Assembly: GCA_050248915.1 (NCBI GenBank)
Contig: JBFWRL010000024.1
Location: 1-45,962 of the forward strand
Direction: 5' to 3'
Length of the DNA stretch: 45,962 nt
From: GCA-2770975 sp050248915
GTDB taxonomy: Bacteria; Cyanobacteriota; Sericytochromatia; UBA7694
The number at the start of each line of letters is the position of its first letter. The first letter of the stretch is position 1. Below, piece by piece: positions 26,313 through 33,821 of the stretch. The translations under genes were made by a program, and so were the position numbers. The notes beneath the pieces are model-generated. The model saw only the letters and a program-made list of their open reading frames with translations, did not search any database and had not been told where the DNA came from.

Positions 26313-27228
26313 TCACGTCTATTTCCATGTCAAGTGCAAGTAAAGCGGCCCCCACAACCCCCGCTGAAGATCCCAATTGAGCCAAAGAGATAATGTCAGG
26401 GTTTTGCAAAGGCATACTCATTATAGCGCCAATACGGTCTTGTACAGGTTTCAATAAAAGCTTTTCTCCCTGTGACGAGATTCCACCGCCCAAAACCAGA
26501 TGTTCAGGAGCCAGCGTATTGAGGATATTGGTACAGCCCACAGCCAGCATATCAATAAAATGGGCCACGGTTTCTTTGGCAATCACATCCCCCTGAAGCG
26601 CCAGCTCAAAAATAGCGGGTCCTTTCAATGACAGATCGCCCCCCCGTAAGCGGTAACTTTTGAGCAGGCCATTGCCAGAAACATAGGCTTCTAAACAGCC
26701 TTGCTGGCCACAATTGCACATTCTCCCGCCCGCATGAACGATCATATGCCCAAAACCAATACCCAGACCATGATTGCCTCGCAATAAACATCCATTCACA
26801 ATCACACCACTGCCCAAACCGGTACCCAGGGTCAATAAAACAAAATGCTGACTCTGTTTGCCACTGCCCAAACAATATTCTCCCCAGGCAGCAACATTGG
26901 CATCATTGTCCACAATCACCGGCACCCCCAACTTCTCTTCCAAAACCGTTCGCAGCGAACGCCCTTCCCAACCCGGTAAATTAGGGGTACAGCCCAAAAT
27001 GGTCCCCTCTGGGAAAGCCACCAATCCAGGCGTTCCCACACCCACAGGCAAATTTCCATACTGATTAAGCAAGGCTTGGATTTCGTCTATGAGCAAGGTC
27101 AAGATATTTTGCCCACCGGCCTCCACAGGCGTTGCGACCCTGGTTTGAGCAAGAATTTCGCCAGATTCTTGAACCACTGCCAAATGAAGCTTGGTTCCGC
27201 CTAAATCCACCCCAATTGCCGAACGCAT
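26290..27228 (-). CDS. ROK-family sugar kinase
   Basis: Protein of 312 aa. GVDLGGTK (residues 6-13) is the ATP phosphate motif; NDANVAAWGE and TLGTGLGSG follow, and the zinc site CNCGQQGCLEAY is complete. ROK kinases phosphorylate glucose, N-acetylmannosamine, fructose or similar sugars; this pattern fits a glucokinase-like member. The ATG is chosen for the GAGAGGA site 6 nt upstream and lies 1 bp after the previous gene's stop. Located next to a glycosyltransferase, it may supply sugar phosphates, but glucokinase function in central metabolism is equally likely. Confidence 0.88.
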   Translation of the reverse strand: MRSAIGVDLGGTKLHLAVVQESGEILAQTRVATPVEAGGQNILTLLIDEIQALLNQYGNLPVGVGTPGLVAFPEGTILGCTPNLPGWEGRSLRTVLEEKLGVPVIVDNDANVAAWGEYCLGSGKQSQHFVLLTLGTGLGSGVIVNGCLLRGNHGLGIGFGHMIVHAGGRMCNCGQQGCLEAYVSGNGLLKSYRLRGGDLSLKGPAIFELALQGDVIAKETVAHFIDMLAVGCTNILNTLAPEHLVLGGGISSQGEKLLLKPVQDRIGAIMSMPLQNPDIISLAQLGSSAGVVGAALLALDMEIDVNDRRSTE

Positions 27229-27229
27229 A

Positions 27230-28645
27230 TTAAATCCTCTCTTTGCCAATACTCTCATGTGTCTTCAGCTCATAGACTGAAGGAATCAAACCATAACGAC
27301 CCGAACGATAGATAACCGGTTTAGACACTGTTTTTTCAAGCACCGTTTCAAAAGGCTCCATTGCAATTAGGGTACCGGCATAGAGTCGGTCCAAACAGAT
27401 TAACTCCGCCTGTTTTTCATTCTGCCTGACTTGAAAAAGTTGCTCTAATTGGCTGTGGATTTTTTGTAACAAAAACTCCAATCGGGGCATGCGGCTGCGA
27501 AGATGTCTGAGCATAATGTCCTCTTGACTGCGCTTTTCCTTGAGAACATATTCTGAGATGGCGATGCGCATTTCAGACAAACGTACATCACAATGGGCCT
27601 TTTCTTTTTGCAGAGCGTTAATTTTATCTGTGAGGTAGGGATTATTGCCAATAAAAAGCTGGGATATAAGTCCGGCAGAGCCAATGGTTTTTGCTCGAAC
27701 AGATCTTGTCGCACGCGTTTCACCCCCAATAATCGAATCGGCCTCAACACAGTCCAAAGCCACGCTATAAGACTGTGTCAGTGTTTTGGCGTAAATGGAG
27801 CCTTGCGCCTCCAGCGTACATCTTTCTGCAAATCCCAAACAGATATGCTCAGCAGCCTTAATCACAGCCATATCTTTGCCTTTAATTCCTTTTGCAATAA
27901 AGACATTCCCCCCTGATAGGACCACTGCCGCATCGACATTCCCATTGATAAAAACATCACCCTCGGCACTTAAGCGCACATGATCCTGAACAGAACCATT
28001 GATCACCACCATGCCCGGAAAATGGCGTGATTCGTTGAGATCTCTGTCTAAGATATAAATCGGTTGAATATGAATATTATGAGGAAGATGAATCAAGGGA
28101 CAACCTTCTATCGTCGAAACCAACAAATGCCCATCTCGCTCTTCAATACGCAGATTTTTCATTTTGGGAAAGGCCAGATCCCGTCCCCAAACACCCGATA
28201 TCAATTCTCCACGAACACTCATTCCGGGAGCCCCTGCTGTGGCCACATGTTTACGTAAAATAGGGGTATTCGCGGGTTTGAGGTTTTTTTTAAAATCAGG
28301 CCATTGATTTTGATTCGAATCCACTTTAAAGTCGGACAATAATTTCTGAAAAGGCGCTTCTTGAGATGAAGTGAGAACTTCAAAATACGCATCTTCACCT
28401 TTTTCCGGGAGGAGGCCCGTTGCAACCAGTTGGCGCTTGCAGCCGCCCATTTGGACTATTTCAATCAGTTTTCGATAATGGATACCATAGGTAATCCCCT
28501 GATCCTTTAAAAAATTAATTAAAGATCGCAAAGTTAAGAGATGGCCAGTTTGGGGCTTGGGTAAGGGCTGAACGGTCAGATAAACCTGAAACTGATATCT
28601 ATCGGACAAACGGGGATAATGAAGTTGAAATTGGTAAAAAATCAT
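27230..28645 (-). CDS. DUF342/FapA-family protein
   Basis: Protein of 471 aa. Residues ~1-100 form an N-terminal domain (the Pro/Leu-rich RLSDRYQFQV onward), residues ~160-330 are strand-rich with the repeating pattern VxxxGDVxINGxV seen in DUF342/FapA beta-helix domains, and residues ~345-420 are a coiled coil (Glu, Lys, Arg rich). In other bacteria FapA-type proteins regulate cell or flagellar pole functions. The ATG overlaps the nth stop as ATGA and has no good ribosome site, so it is translated by coupling. The cell motility genes lie just upstream in the window, which fits a polar or flagellar role. Confidence 0.8.
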   Translation of the reverse strand: MIFYQFQLHYPRLSDRYQFQVYLTVQPLPKPQTGHLLTLRSLINFLKDQGITYGIHYRKLIEIVQMGGCKRQLVATGLLPEKGEDAYFEVLTSSQEAPFQKLLSDFKVDSNQNQWPDFKKNLKPANTPILRKHVATAGAPGMSVRGELISGVWGRDLAFPKMKNLRIEERDGHLLVSTIEGCPLIHLPHNIHIQPIYILDRDLNESRHFPGMVVINGSVQDHVRLSAEGDVFINGNVDAAVVLSGGNVFIAKGIKGKDMAVIKAAEHICLGFAERCTLEAQGSIYAKTLTQSYSVALDCVEADSIIGGETRATRSVRAKTIGSAGLISQLFIGNNPYLTDKINALQKEKAHCDVRLSEMRIAISEYVLKEKRSQEDIMLRHLRSRMPRLEFLLQKIHSQLEQLFQVRQNEKQAELICLDRLYAGTLIAMEPFETVLEKTVSKPVIYRSGRYGLIPSVYELKTHESIGKERI

Positions 28646-29274
28646 ACATTTGCAGCGGGGCAAAGTGGCACTAAAAAACAGCGTTCACATTGTGGCACCC
28701 GGGCTTTACACATAGCTCGACCGTGGGAAATCATCAAATGGGGAAAGAGTACCCAATCCGCTTCAGGAATGAGAGCCATCAGATCTTGCTCAATCTTCTC
28801 CGGCTGGGTCGATTGAGTTAAACCCAAACGCTGAGAAAGCCGAGAAACATGGGTATCCACGACTACTCCCTCAGCTTTGCCAAAGGCATTTCCCATGACC
28901 ACATTGGCTGTTTTACGCCCCACTCCGCGCAGGGCCACCAATTTTTCTAAGTTATTGGGAACTTCACCCCCATGTTCTGCCAAAATTTGCCGAGATGTTT
29001 GCTGTATAGACAGGGCTTTATTGCGAAAAAAACCTGTTGGGCGAATGTCTTGCTCCAAATCCAGAAGATCTGCTTGAGCAAAATCTTCAGGGGATGTATA
29101 TTTTTGAAAAAGCCCTGTTGTGACCTGATTGACCCGTTCATCGGTACATTGAGCCGAGAGTATCGTCGCAATCATTAACTCAAAGGGACTTGAATATTGC
29201 AGGGCACAATGTGCATCCGGATAATGCTGCTTGAGGGCACTTACAATCAACTGCGCTTTTTTTGACTTTCGCAC
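28642..29274 (-). CDS. nth: endonuclease III
   Basis: Protein of 210 aa, as in Escherichia coli (211). It removes oxidised pyrimidines and cuts the abasic site in base-excision repair. The helix-hairpin-helix LRGVGRKTANVV carries the catalytic Lys121, VDTHVSR carries Asp140, and the 4Fe-4S ligands are Cys189, 196, 199 and 205 (spacing 6-2-5). The start is GTG at 29274: AGGAG lies 7 nt upstream, numbering then runs two ahead of the E. coli enzyme, and an upstream in-frame ATG at 29310 lies inside the MotB terminator hairpin. First gene of a long overlapping minus-strand set. Confidence 0.95.
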   Translation of the reverse strand: MRKSKKAQLIVSALKQHYPDAHCALQYSSPFELMIATILSAQCTDERVNQVTTGLFQKYTSPEDFAQADLLDLEQDIRPTGFFRNKALSIQQTSRQILAEHGGEVPNNLEKLVALRGVGRKTANVVMGNAFGKAEGVVVDTHVSRLSQRLGLTQSTQPEKIEQDLMALIPEADWVLFPHLMISHGRAMCKARVPQCERCFLVPLCPAANV

Positions 29275-29295
29275 CCCATCACTCCTAACATAAGC

Positions 29296-29333
29296 AAACA
29301 GGTGAGACACCCAAAAGGATGCCTCACCTGTTT
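29296..29333. terminator. terminator after motB (bidirectional shape)
   Basis: An 11-bp stem (AAACAGGTGAG/CTCACCTGTTT) with further inner pairing. It lies 10 bp after the motB stop and would end the flbD-motA-motB transcript on the minus strand. The T run is better on the plus strand (TTTTT) than on the minus strand, where the stem itself ends in T. It also marks the boundary with nth. Confidence 0.7.
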
Positions 29334-29342
29334 TTCAATTGA

Positions 29343-30155
29343 TTACTTTTTCTTGGATGTGGCGTCACCAGCGTAAGGATTCAGCATTTTTTCTACTTCT
29401 TCCTCTTTCACCTGGCGGGTGCGCTCAATCAACTCAAGCTGGGTAAGTGCCTTTGTTTCATTTTTCTTGCTGCGTGTCTCAGCATTGACCAAAATGATAT
29501 TAATGCGACGATTGCGGGCCCGATTCTCAGAATTGATATTCGGCACCAAAGGACGGGTATCCCCATAAGCAGCCGCTGAAATTTTGGTCGAATTAAAACC
29601 CACCTCACGAATAAAGAAGCGCACAACTTCTGTGGCTCTTAAAGCGGACAACTCCCAATTAGAAGCCATTTTTGCGGTGTTGATTTTTTCATCATCCGTA
29701 TGGCCTTCAACAATGACCTGGGCATCGGTATCTTTGCAAAACTGGGCAACCTCTTTCAGCAAACGCACCACGCGGGGTTTGATCGCTGACTCACCGGGAT
29801 CAAAAAAGATACTGTCGACAATCGAGATAATCGTACCGCGCTCATCGGTTGAAAAACTGACGGATTTATCAATCCCAAAAGCACGGGCCGCCTCTTCGAT
29901 CGCTTCACTGGCTGCGGTAATCACCGAGCGGGTAGGAGAAGACAAAATCGAAATCCCCACCGCACTGGCCTGGACAGACTCTTTATTCAAGGCCCGGCGC
30001 AGCGACTCCGAAATCGCCAACAATTTATCTTTAGAAACCTCAGAAGAGGCGAACATGACCACAAAGAAAATCATCAGCAGCGAAATCAGATCCGCATAAG
30101 TGGTTAACCAACGCTCTGTATTTTCTGGAGGAGTTTCTCTTCTTTTACGTGCCAT
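29343..30155 (-). CDS. motB: flagellar motor stator protein MotB
   Basis: Protein of 270 aa. Short cytoplasmic start, one membrane span at ~20-42 with the proton-carrying Asp22 (TTYADLISLL), a linker/plug, and a C-terminal OmpA-like peptidoglycan-binding domain (~110-230; VIVEGHTDDEKI, NWELSALRA). Together with MotA it forms the ion channel that drives flagellar rotation and is anchored to the cell wall. The gene lies 17 bp after motA, with a terminator just downstream. Confidence 0.95.
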   Translation of the reverse strand: MARKRRETPPENTERWLTTYADLISLLMIFFVVMFASSEVSKDKLLAISESLRRALNKESVQASAVGISILSSPTRSVITAASEAIEEAARAFGIDKSVSFSTDERGTIISIVDSIFFDPGESAIKPRVVRLLKEVAQFCKDTDAQVIVEGHTDDEKINTAKMASNWELSALRATEVVRFFIREVGFNSTKISAAAYGDTRPLVPNINSENRARNRRINIILVNAETRSKKNETKALTQLELIERTRQVKEEEVEKMLNPYAGDATSKKK

Positions 30156-30172
30156 GTTCTTTTACCTGTTCC

Positions 30173-31252
30173 TTAATCATCAGCAAGACGGCGTTTTTTG
30201 CCGCCTGCCGCGCCCTTTTTGCGCTTTTTGCCCTTCATTTTAGAGCCCTTGGGCAATTTCTTGACGGGCTTGTATTTCATATACTCATTGGAGAAATCTT
30301 TACACAAGGTCTTGTCGTCGGCTTCGTTGATCAACTCAGCCAACATCAGCTTGACGTCTTCAATCCCAATTTCTTTGGCTTCGGTGTGTTTTTTCACTTC
30401 GGCCATCAGTGCCATGGCACGCTCTTGATCTTGGGGGTTCATATAGGTGGTGTATTCGATATGTTTGTCGGTCTTTTTCTTACCAACTTTGCCACCTTCA
30501 ATCTTGGCACGCATTTTTTCATCAACATACGACTTCATGACTTTGTCGATGGTATCAGCGGTACTGCCAGCTTGAATGGCCAACATGCCATCAATATACA
30601 TGCCCTTTACAAGAGCTTCAGTGGTATTTTTGGTTTTCAGTTTGGCACTCACAGGCAAGATAAAGACGTTTGCGCCAAATACACCATAAAGGGTGGTTAA
30701 CAGCGCCAGCGCCAGAGCAGAGCCCAAGGCGGCCATGTCATCCAAATTGCCCATGGCCTGAACAATCCCAAGTACGGTTCCCAACATCCCGAAGGTGGGG
30801 AAATAACCGGCCAAAGCGTCTAGAAACCCAGTGTTCACTCCATGTCGGGTTTCTGCACTGGAAAGCTCTGCTTCCATGATCGTTCTGACCACTTCAGAAT
30901 CGGTCCCAGCCACCAAGAGTTTAATCCCGCGACGTACAAATTCATTGGGAGCAGTGGGAATTTCCGAAGTCAGGGCAGGCAAACCGCCGCTGCGGGCTTT
31001 ATCAGCCATGCGCTTCATATCCACAACCACTAATTCTTGACGGGTTGGAAACGGCAAAATGGCCTGTAAATAAAGTACTGGCATTTTAAACATTAGACCA
31101 AAACCAGAGCCCACTGCGGCAGAGCCCAACGACCCACCAATTACGATAATTAATGATGCCGGATCATAATAGTCCTGAAGGCGCTGATTACTCATCAACA
31201 TTGCGATGTAGATACAGGCCAGAACCATTGGTATTCCTAAAATAACCCCCAT
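30173..31252 (-). CDS. motA: flagellar motor stator protein MotA with basic C-terminal extension
   Basis: Protein of 359 aa. MotA core of ~255 residues with four membrane spans: GVILGIPMVLACIYIAMLM, IIVIGGSLGSAAVG, YFPTFGMLGTVLGIVQAM and LALALLTTLYGVFGANV, and the cytoplasmic loop between spans 2 and 3 (~70-150). A long C-terminal region of about 100 residues follows the usual MotA end: charged, then very Lys/Arg-rich (KKLPKGSKMKGKKRKKGAAG). That extension is uncommon. AAGGGG lies 8 nt before the ATG. Forms the stator with MotB; whether proton- or sodium-driven is not decided here. Confidence 0.93.
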   Translation of the reverse strand: MGVILGIPMVLACIYIAMLMSNQRLQDYYDPASLIIVIGGSLGSAAVGSGFGLMFKMPVLYLQAILPFPTRQELVVVDMKRMADKARSGGLPALTSEIPTAPNEFVRRGIKLLVAGTDSEVVRTIMEAELSSAETRHGVNTGFLDALAGYFPTFGMLGTVLGIVQAMGNLDDMAALGSALALALLTTLYGVFGANVFILPVSAKLKTKNTTEALVKGMYIDGMLAIQAGSTADTIDKVMKSYVDEKMRAKIEGGKVGKKKTDKHIEYTTYMNPQDQERAMALMAEVKKHTEAKEIGIEDVKLMLAELINEADDKTLCKDFSNEYMKYKPVKKLPKGSKMKGKKRKKGAAGGKKRRLADD

Positions 31253-31272
31253 GGTGTTATCCCCTTAAAAAT

Positions 31273-31608
31273 TCAGACTTCATCGTGTGTTTCCTCATTC
31301 AGGTGCGGATATTCAGCAACTGCCTTTGGATCAGCTTCATCCGCAGGCAAAAGGCCATCGGCCTCTATCCAGTCAAAGGAGCGCTGAGAATCTGGTATGC
31401 GCACGTGTTTTTTCACAGGCCAGTCACTGAAAACAATGCGTTTGTATTCAATCACCTTTTGCCAGACTTCATCGACACTTTCTTTGACAACCATTCGCTT
31501 TTTATCAATTGTGAGTGTTACAACTGTCTCAGGTGTAGCCTCAAACATCTCTATCAGTTCGGCATTGACAAAAAACGCACGGCCGTCCAAACGGGTTAAC
31601 TTTATCAT
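31273..31608 (-). CDS. flbD: FlbD-family flagellar protein
   Basis: Protein of 111 aa. MIKLTRLDGRAFFVNAELIE, EATPETVVTLT and VVKESVDEV (with WQKVIEYKR) follow the FlbD pattern closely over residues 1-55. FlbD-type proteins sit in flagellar operons in many phyla and are thought to help regulate or assemble the flagellum; this is not the Caulobacter sigma-54 activator that shares the name. The start at MIKL is chosen over an ATG-like codon four residues earlier. An acidic C-terminus (~75-111) extends beyond the family. It leads into motA after 20 bp. Confidence 0.9.
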   Translation of the reverse strand: MIKLTRLDGRAFFVNAELIEMFEATPETVVTLTIDKKRMVVKESVDEVWQKVIEYKRIVFSDWPVKKHVRIPDSQRSFDWIEADGLLPADEADPKAVAEYPHLNEETHDEV

Positions 31609-31698
31609 ACAATTAACCAAATTTTCGAACCGAAGTAAAATGCATCGGTCACAGTTTGGAGTTGCCTACTTTATTTCAGTTCAATTTTCTTTTCATTG

Positions 31699-31704
31699 TA
31701 CAAT
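31699..31704 (+). promoter_or_regulatory. -10-like hexamer next to a start codon
   Basis: TACAAT is followed by 6 nt and the ATG at 31711, with no ribosome site, so the transcript may begin at the start codon. No convincing -35 box is seen. Confidence 0.4.
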
Positions 31705-31710
31705 AAAAAT

Positions 31711-32781
31711 ATGAATGATCCAAACGGCCCCAAAGAGCAACAATCGAATCCAAAACTGTCCTCAAGAGCCACCAATTTTTTGATGAGTTCTGGGTCGATG
31801 GGTTCGTCTGTGGGGCAAGTCAGTCAGACTGGGCCAATACCTTCCGAAACGCCCACAGGACCAGCACCTGAAGCCATTGAGCAAACACCTCAATCCGCAC
31901 CAGAACCCAAGGCGCCGCGCACAGGGGTCATCAGTTCGACCATTTATCCTGCACAACGGCCCGGTACACAACCCCAAGAGCCAAGCTCAGGCTCTTCGGC
32001 CAATAAAACCAATCAATTATCAGCAACAAAATCGGGCACGGCCAGCTCTCAACAGAGCAAAAAATTATCCATTGAAGAAAAAGCCCGCTTACAAGATCAA
32101 AAAATCGACAATATTGCCGAGCGCATTACCAACGTCTTAAAACAATTATCCGATTTTAAGACGGGCATGTTAGACACCCGTCTGGCACCGAGCCAAAAAT
32201 TGCAATTCATTGCCGACAAATACCCAGGCATGGCAAAGTTTTTGGGCACACTTTTAACCCAGTTAGAGCCGGTGATCATGCTCATGCAGCGCATCAATCA
32301 AAAATTGATTGAAAAAAACCTGATCCAGGGCCGGCGCAAAAAATTTCAAAATGACGCCGACTATGCAGAACAAAACCAAAATGAACTGCCTCCAGCTCCG
32401 CCACCCAAGGTGTCATTTTTAGAACTGGCAGAAAAAAATATTGTCTTTTGCGACAACCGCAAACGGCCGCTTTACTCGCTGGAACAAATGCGCGGAAAAC
32501 ACGGCTATACCGCCAGTGAAGAGGTGCTTGTACCCATGATTATGGAAAATATCATCCAGGCCTTTCAAGAAGTGGCTCCCAAAGCCAAAGCCATTCCCAC
32601 CCCACAAAGTGGGATGTATGCGGGCCGGCCGATGGATCAAGTCATGAACAATATCAGTGAAGATGAGATCATGCTGTTTTTAAACTATGTCCAAAAATTT
32701 CCCCGTGGCTATGTTGGCAAAAACTTCAGAATTACTGAATCGTTTGCTGGCTGGGTCGTGAGCGGAACCCCAGACGACTGA
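31711..32781 (+). CDS. hypothetical protein with disordered N-terminus
   Basis: Protein of 356 aa. Residues 1-115 are low complexity (Pro, Ser, Gln, Thr) and probably disordered. Residues ~115-205 look helical (KARLQDQKIDNIAERITNVL and following), then a lysine-rich linker with PPAPPP, and a final folded region ~230-350 that I do not recognise. No signal peptide or membrane span. Its stop overlaps the start of the receiver gene as TGATG, so the two are co-translated and probably act together. It lies divergent from flbD-motA-motB, so a motility or chemotaxis link is worth testing. Possibly leaderless. Confidence 0.65.
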   Translation: MNDPNGPKEQQSNPKLSSRATNFLMSSGSMGSSVGQVSQTGPIPSETPTGPAPEAIEQTPQSAPEPKAPRTGVISSTIYPAQRPGTQPQEPSSGSSANKTNQLSATKSGTASSQQSKKLSIEEKARLQDQKIDNIAERITNVLKQLSDFKTGMLDTRLAPSQKLQFIADKYPGMAKFLGTLLTQLEPVIMLMQRINQKLIEKNLIQGRRKKFQNDADYAEQNQNELPPAPPPKVSFLELAEKNIVFCDNRKRPLYSLEQMRGKHGYTASEEVLVPMIMENIIQAFQEVAPKAKAIPTPQSGMYAGRPMDQVMNNISEDEIMLFLNYVQKFPRGYVGKNFRITESFAGWVVSGTPDD

Positions 32782-33146
32782 TGAAACGCGTATTAATCAT
32801 CGAAGACTCGGCTTTTATCCGGCAATTGTTAATTGAGAATTTGGTGGAGTTGCAAATGGAAATTGTGGGGGAAGGCTGTACGCCTGCTGAGGGCCTGGCG
32901 CTGTTTAAAACCTATGCCCCCGATGTGACTCTGATCGATTACAGCCTACCAAACCAGACAGGCTTCCAACTGGCAGAAGAGTTGCTTAAACACGATATCT
33001 ACGCACGTTTGATCCTCATGATCCCCCATCGCATGTTCTATCATTCGCATGATTTAATTGCAATGGGCATCCGGGCCGTGATTACCAAGCCCTTTTATCC
33101 AGAAAAACTTCAGAGCACCTTAATTGAGGTCATTGAAGATCTCTAA
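32781..33146 (+). CDS. stand-alone response-regulator receiver domain
   Basis: Protein of 121 aa: one CheY-like receiver domain and nothing else. The acidic pocket Glu8-Asp9, phosphoacceptor Asp53 (LIDYSLP) and Lys103 (TKPF) are present, but the conserved Thr/Ser that follows beta-4 is Ile81 (LILMIPHR) and the later Tyr/aromatic position is Val100. Phosphorylation is possible, but the usual signal relay is altered. TGATG coupling to the unknown protein upstream suggests the two interact. A hairpin terminator for the tRNA opposite follows its end. Confidence 0.88.
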   Translation: MKRVLIIEDSAFIRQLLIENLVELQMEIVGEGCTPAEGLALFKTYAPDVTLIDYSLPNQTGFQLAEELLKHDIYARLILMIPHRMFYHSHDLIAMGIRAVITKPFYPEKLQSTLIEVIEDL

Positions 33147-33149
33147 AAA

Positions 33150-33185
33150 ACAATGGCCTGCGCCATTCTAAGCGCAAGCCATTGT
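33150..33185 (-). terminator. terminator of tRNA-Ala
   Basis: A 14-bp stem (ACAATGGCCTGCGC paired with GCGCAAGCCATTGT, one mismatch) with an 8-nt loop. On the minus strand it is followed by TTTTTT and lies 6 bp after the tRNA. It also lies just after the receiver gene on the plus strand, where it lacks a T run. Confidence 0.8.
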
Positions 33186-33191
33186 AAGAAG

Positions 33192-33264
33192 TGGAGGTAA
33201 GCGGATTCGAACCGCTGACCCCTTGCATGCCATGCAAGTGCTCTACCAGCTGAGCTATACCCCC
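33192..33264 (-). tRNA. tRNA-Ala (GGC)
   Basis: 73-nt cloverleaf on the minus strand: acceptor GGGGGTA/TACCTCC with the G3-U70 pair that marks tRNA-Ala, D arm GCTC/GAGC, anticodon stem CTTGC/GCAAG with loop ATGGCAT (anticodon GGC), T stem AGCGG/CCGCT with loop TTCGAAT. The CCA end is not encoded. Promoter TCGACA-18-TAAAGT is visible upstream. Confidence 0.96.
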
Positions 33265-33276
33265 GCAACGAAATTT

Positions 33277-33306
33277 ACTTTACCATGAATGAATGAGCAG
33301 TGTCGA
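33277..33306 (-). promoter_or_regulatory. promoter of tRNA-Ala
   Basis: On the minus strand TCGACA (33301-33306), an 18-bp spacer and TAAAGT (33277-33282) lie just before the tRNA 5' end at 33264. Confidence 0.5.
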
Positions 33307-33356
33307 TTCTATTGAATAAAAATTTTATCGTTCTAAAAATACAATCTCCATCAGAG

Positions 33357-33362
33357 TAAAAT
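33357..33362 (+). promoter_or_regulatory. -10-like hexamer next to a start codon
   Basis: TAAAAT is followed by 6 nt and the ATG at 33369; no ribosome site is seen, so a leaderless transcript is possible. A TACAAT at 33340-33345 is an alternative -10. Confidence 0.35.
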
Positions 33363-33368
33363 AATGGC

Positions 33369-33821
33369 ATGAGAAAAACATTTGCTTTCACTTTGATTCT
33401 AATCATGCTTAGTGCCTGTGGTTCTTTGCCTTCAAGTGCAAAAAAATCCCAGGGGCTCTCCCCCCCCCGTTCACTTCACACCCAATTAAAATCTTCAGAG
33501 ATTAACACAACGTTCAAACTCACTGTCATCAGTGAAGTCAGTTCTTGGGATCAGTCGGGCCATTTAAGATTGCAGCTTCGCTTGCAAAGCCCCACAAAAA
33601 CAGCCACCCAGCTTGAATTGCGCCAAGCGCTGTATCAAAGCCTTGTCCCCTATTTGCAAAAATATTCAGTGATTTGGACCGAAGTGATTCCCTCATCCAA
33701 CAGTTCTGCTTGGCTGGCCCGTGCCGATTGGTTTGCAGCCGCGGTTCCGATTCACCAACGATTTTCTGTCAGCCGCCCCCAAGAAACATTCAGAGGCTTA
33801 AAAATTGAATATTTCAAGTAG
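33369..33821 (+). CDS. small putative lipoprotein
   Basis: Protein of 150 aa. A type II signal peptide ends at the lipobox LSAC, giving a lipid-anchored mature protein. The mature part has a Ser/Pro/Lys linker, then an alternating region (~45-95) and a helical end. No family recognised; the segment LRLQLRLQSPTK recurs in small outer-membrane proteins but does not identify it. The gene overlaps the start of the next one by 17 bp, so the pair is co-expressed; the partner may belong to the LPS-export pathway (see next entry), which would fit a lipoprotein such as LptE, but similarity was not verified. Confidence 0.7.
   Translation: MRKTFAFTLILIMLSACGSLPSSAKKSQGLSPPRSLHTQLKSSEINTTFKLTVISEVSSWDQSGHLRLQLRLQSPTKTATQLELRQALYQSLVPYLQKYSVIWTEVIPSSNSSAWLARADWFAAAVPIHQRFSVSRPQETFRGLKIEYFK

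Noticed and set aside
27229..27258. Upstream start of the ROK gene
   Set aside because: The later ATG has a strong GAGAGGA site and avoids overlap with the FapA-like gene.
29275..29310. Nth start at the upstream ATG
   Set aside because: The extra 12 codons lie in the motB terminator hairpin, and the GTG with AGGAG gives the family length and residue numbering.
30149..30700. 183-codon plus-strand frame opposite motA
   Set aside because: Low-complexity, Phe/Leu/Gly-rich translation from the antisense of a clear MotA gene; a mirror frame.
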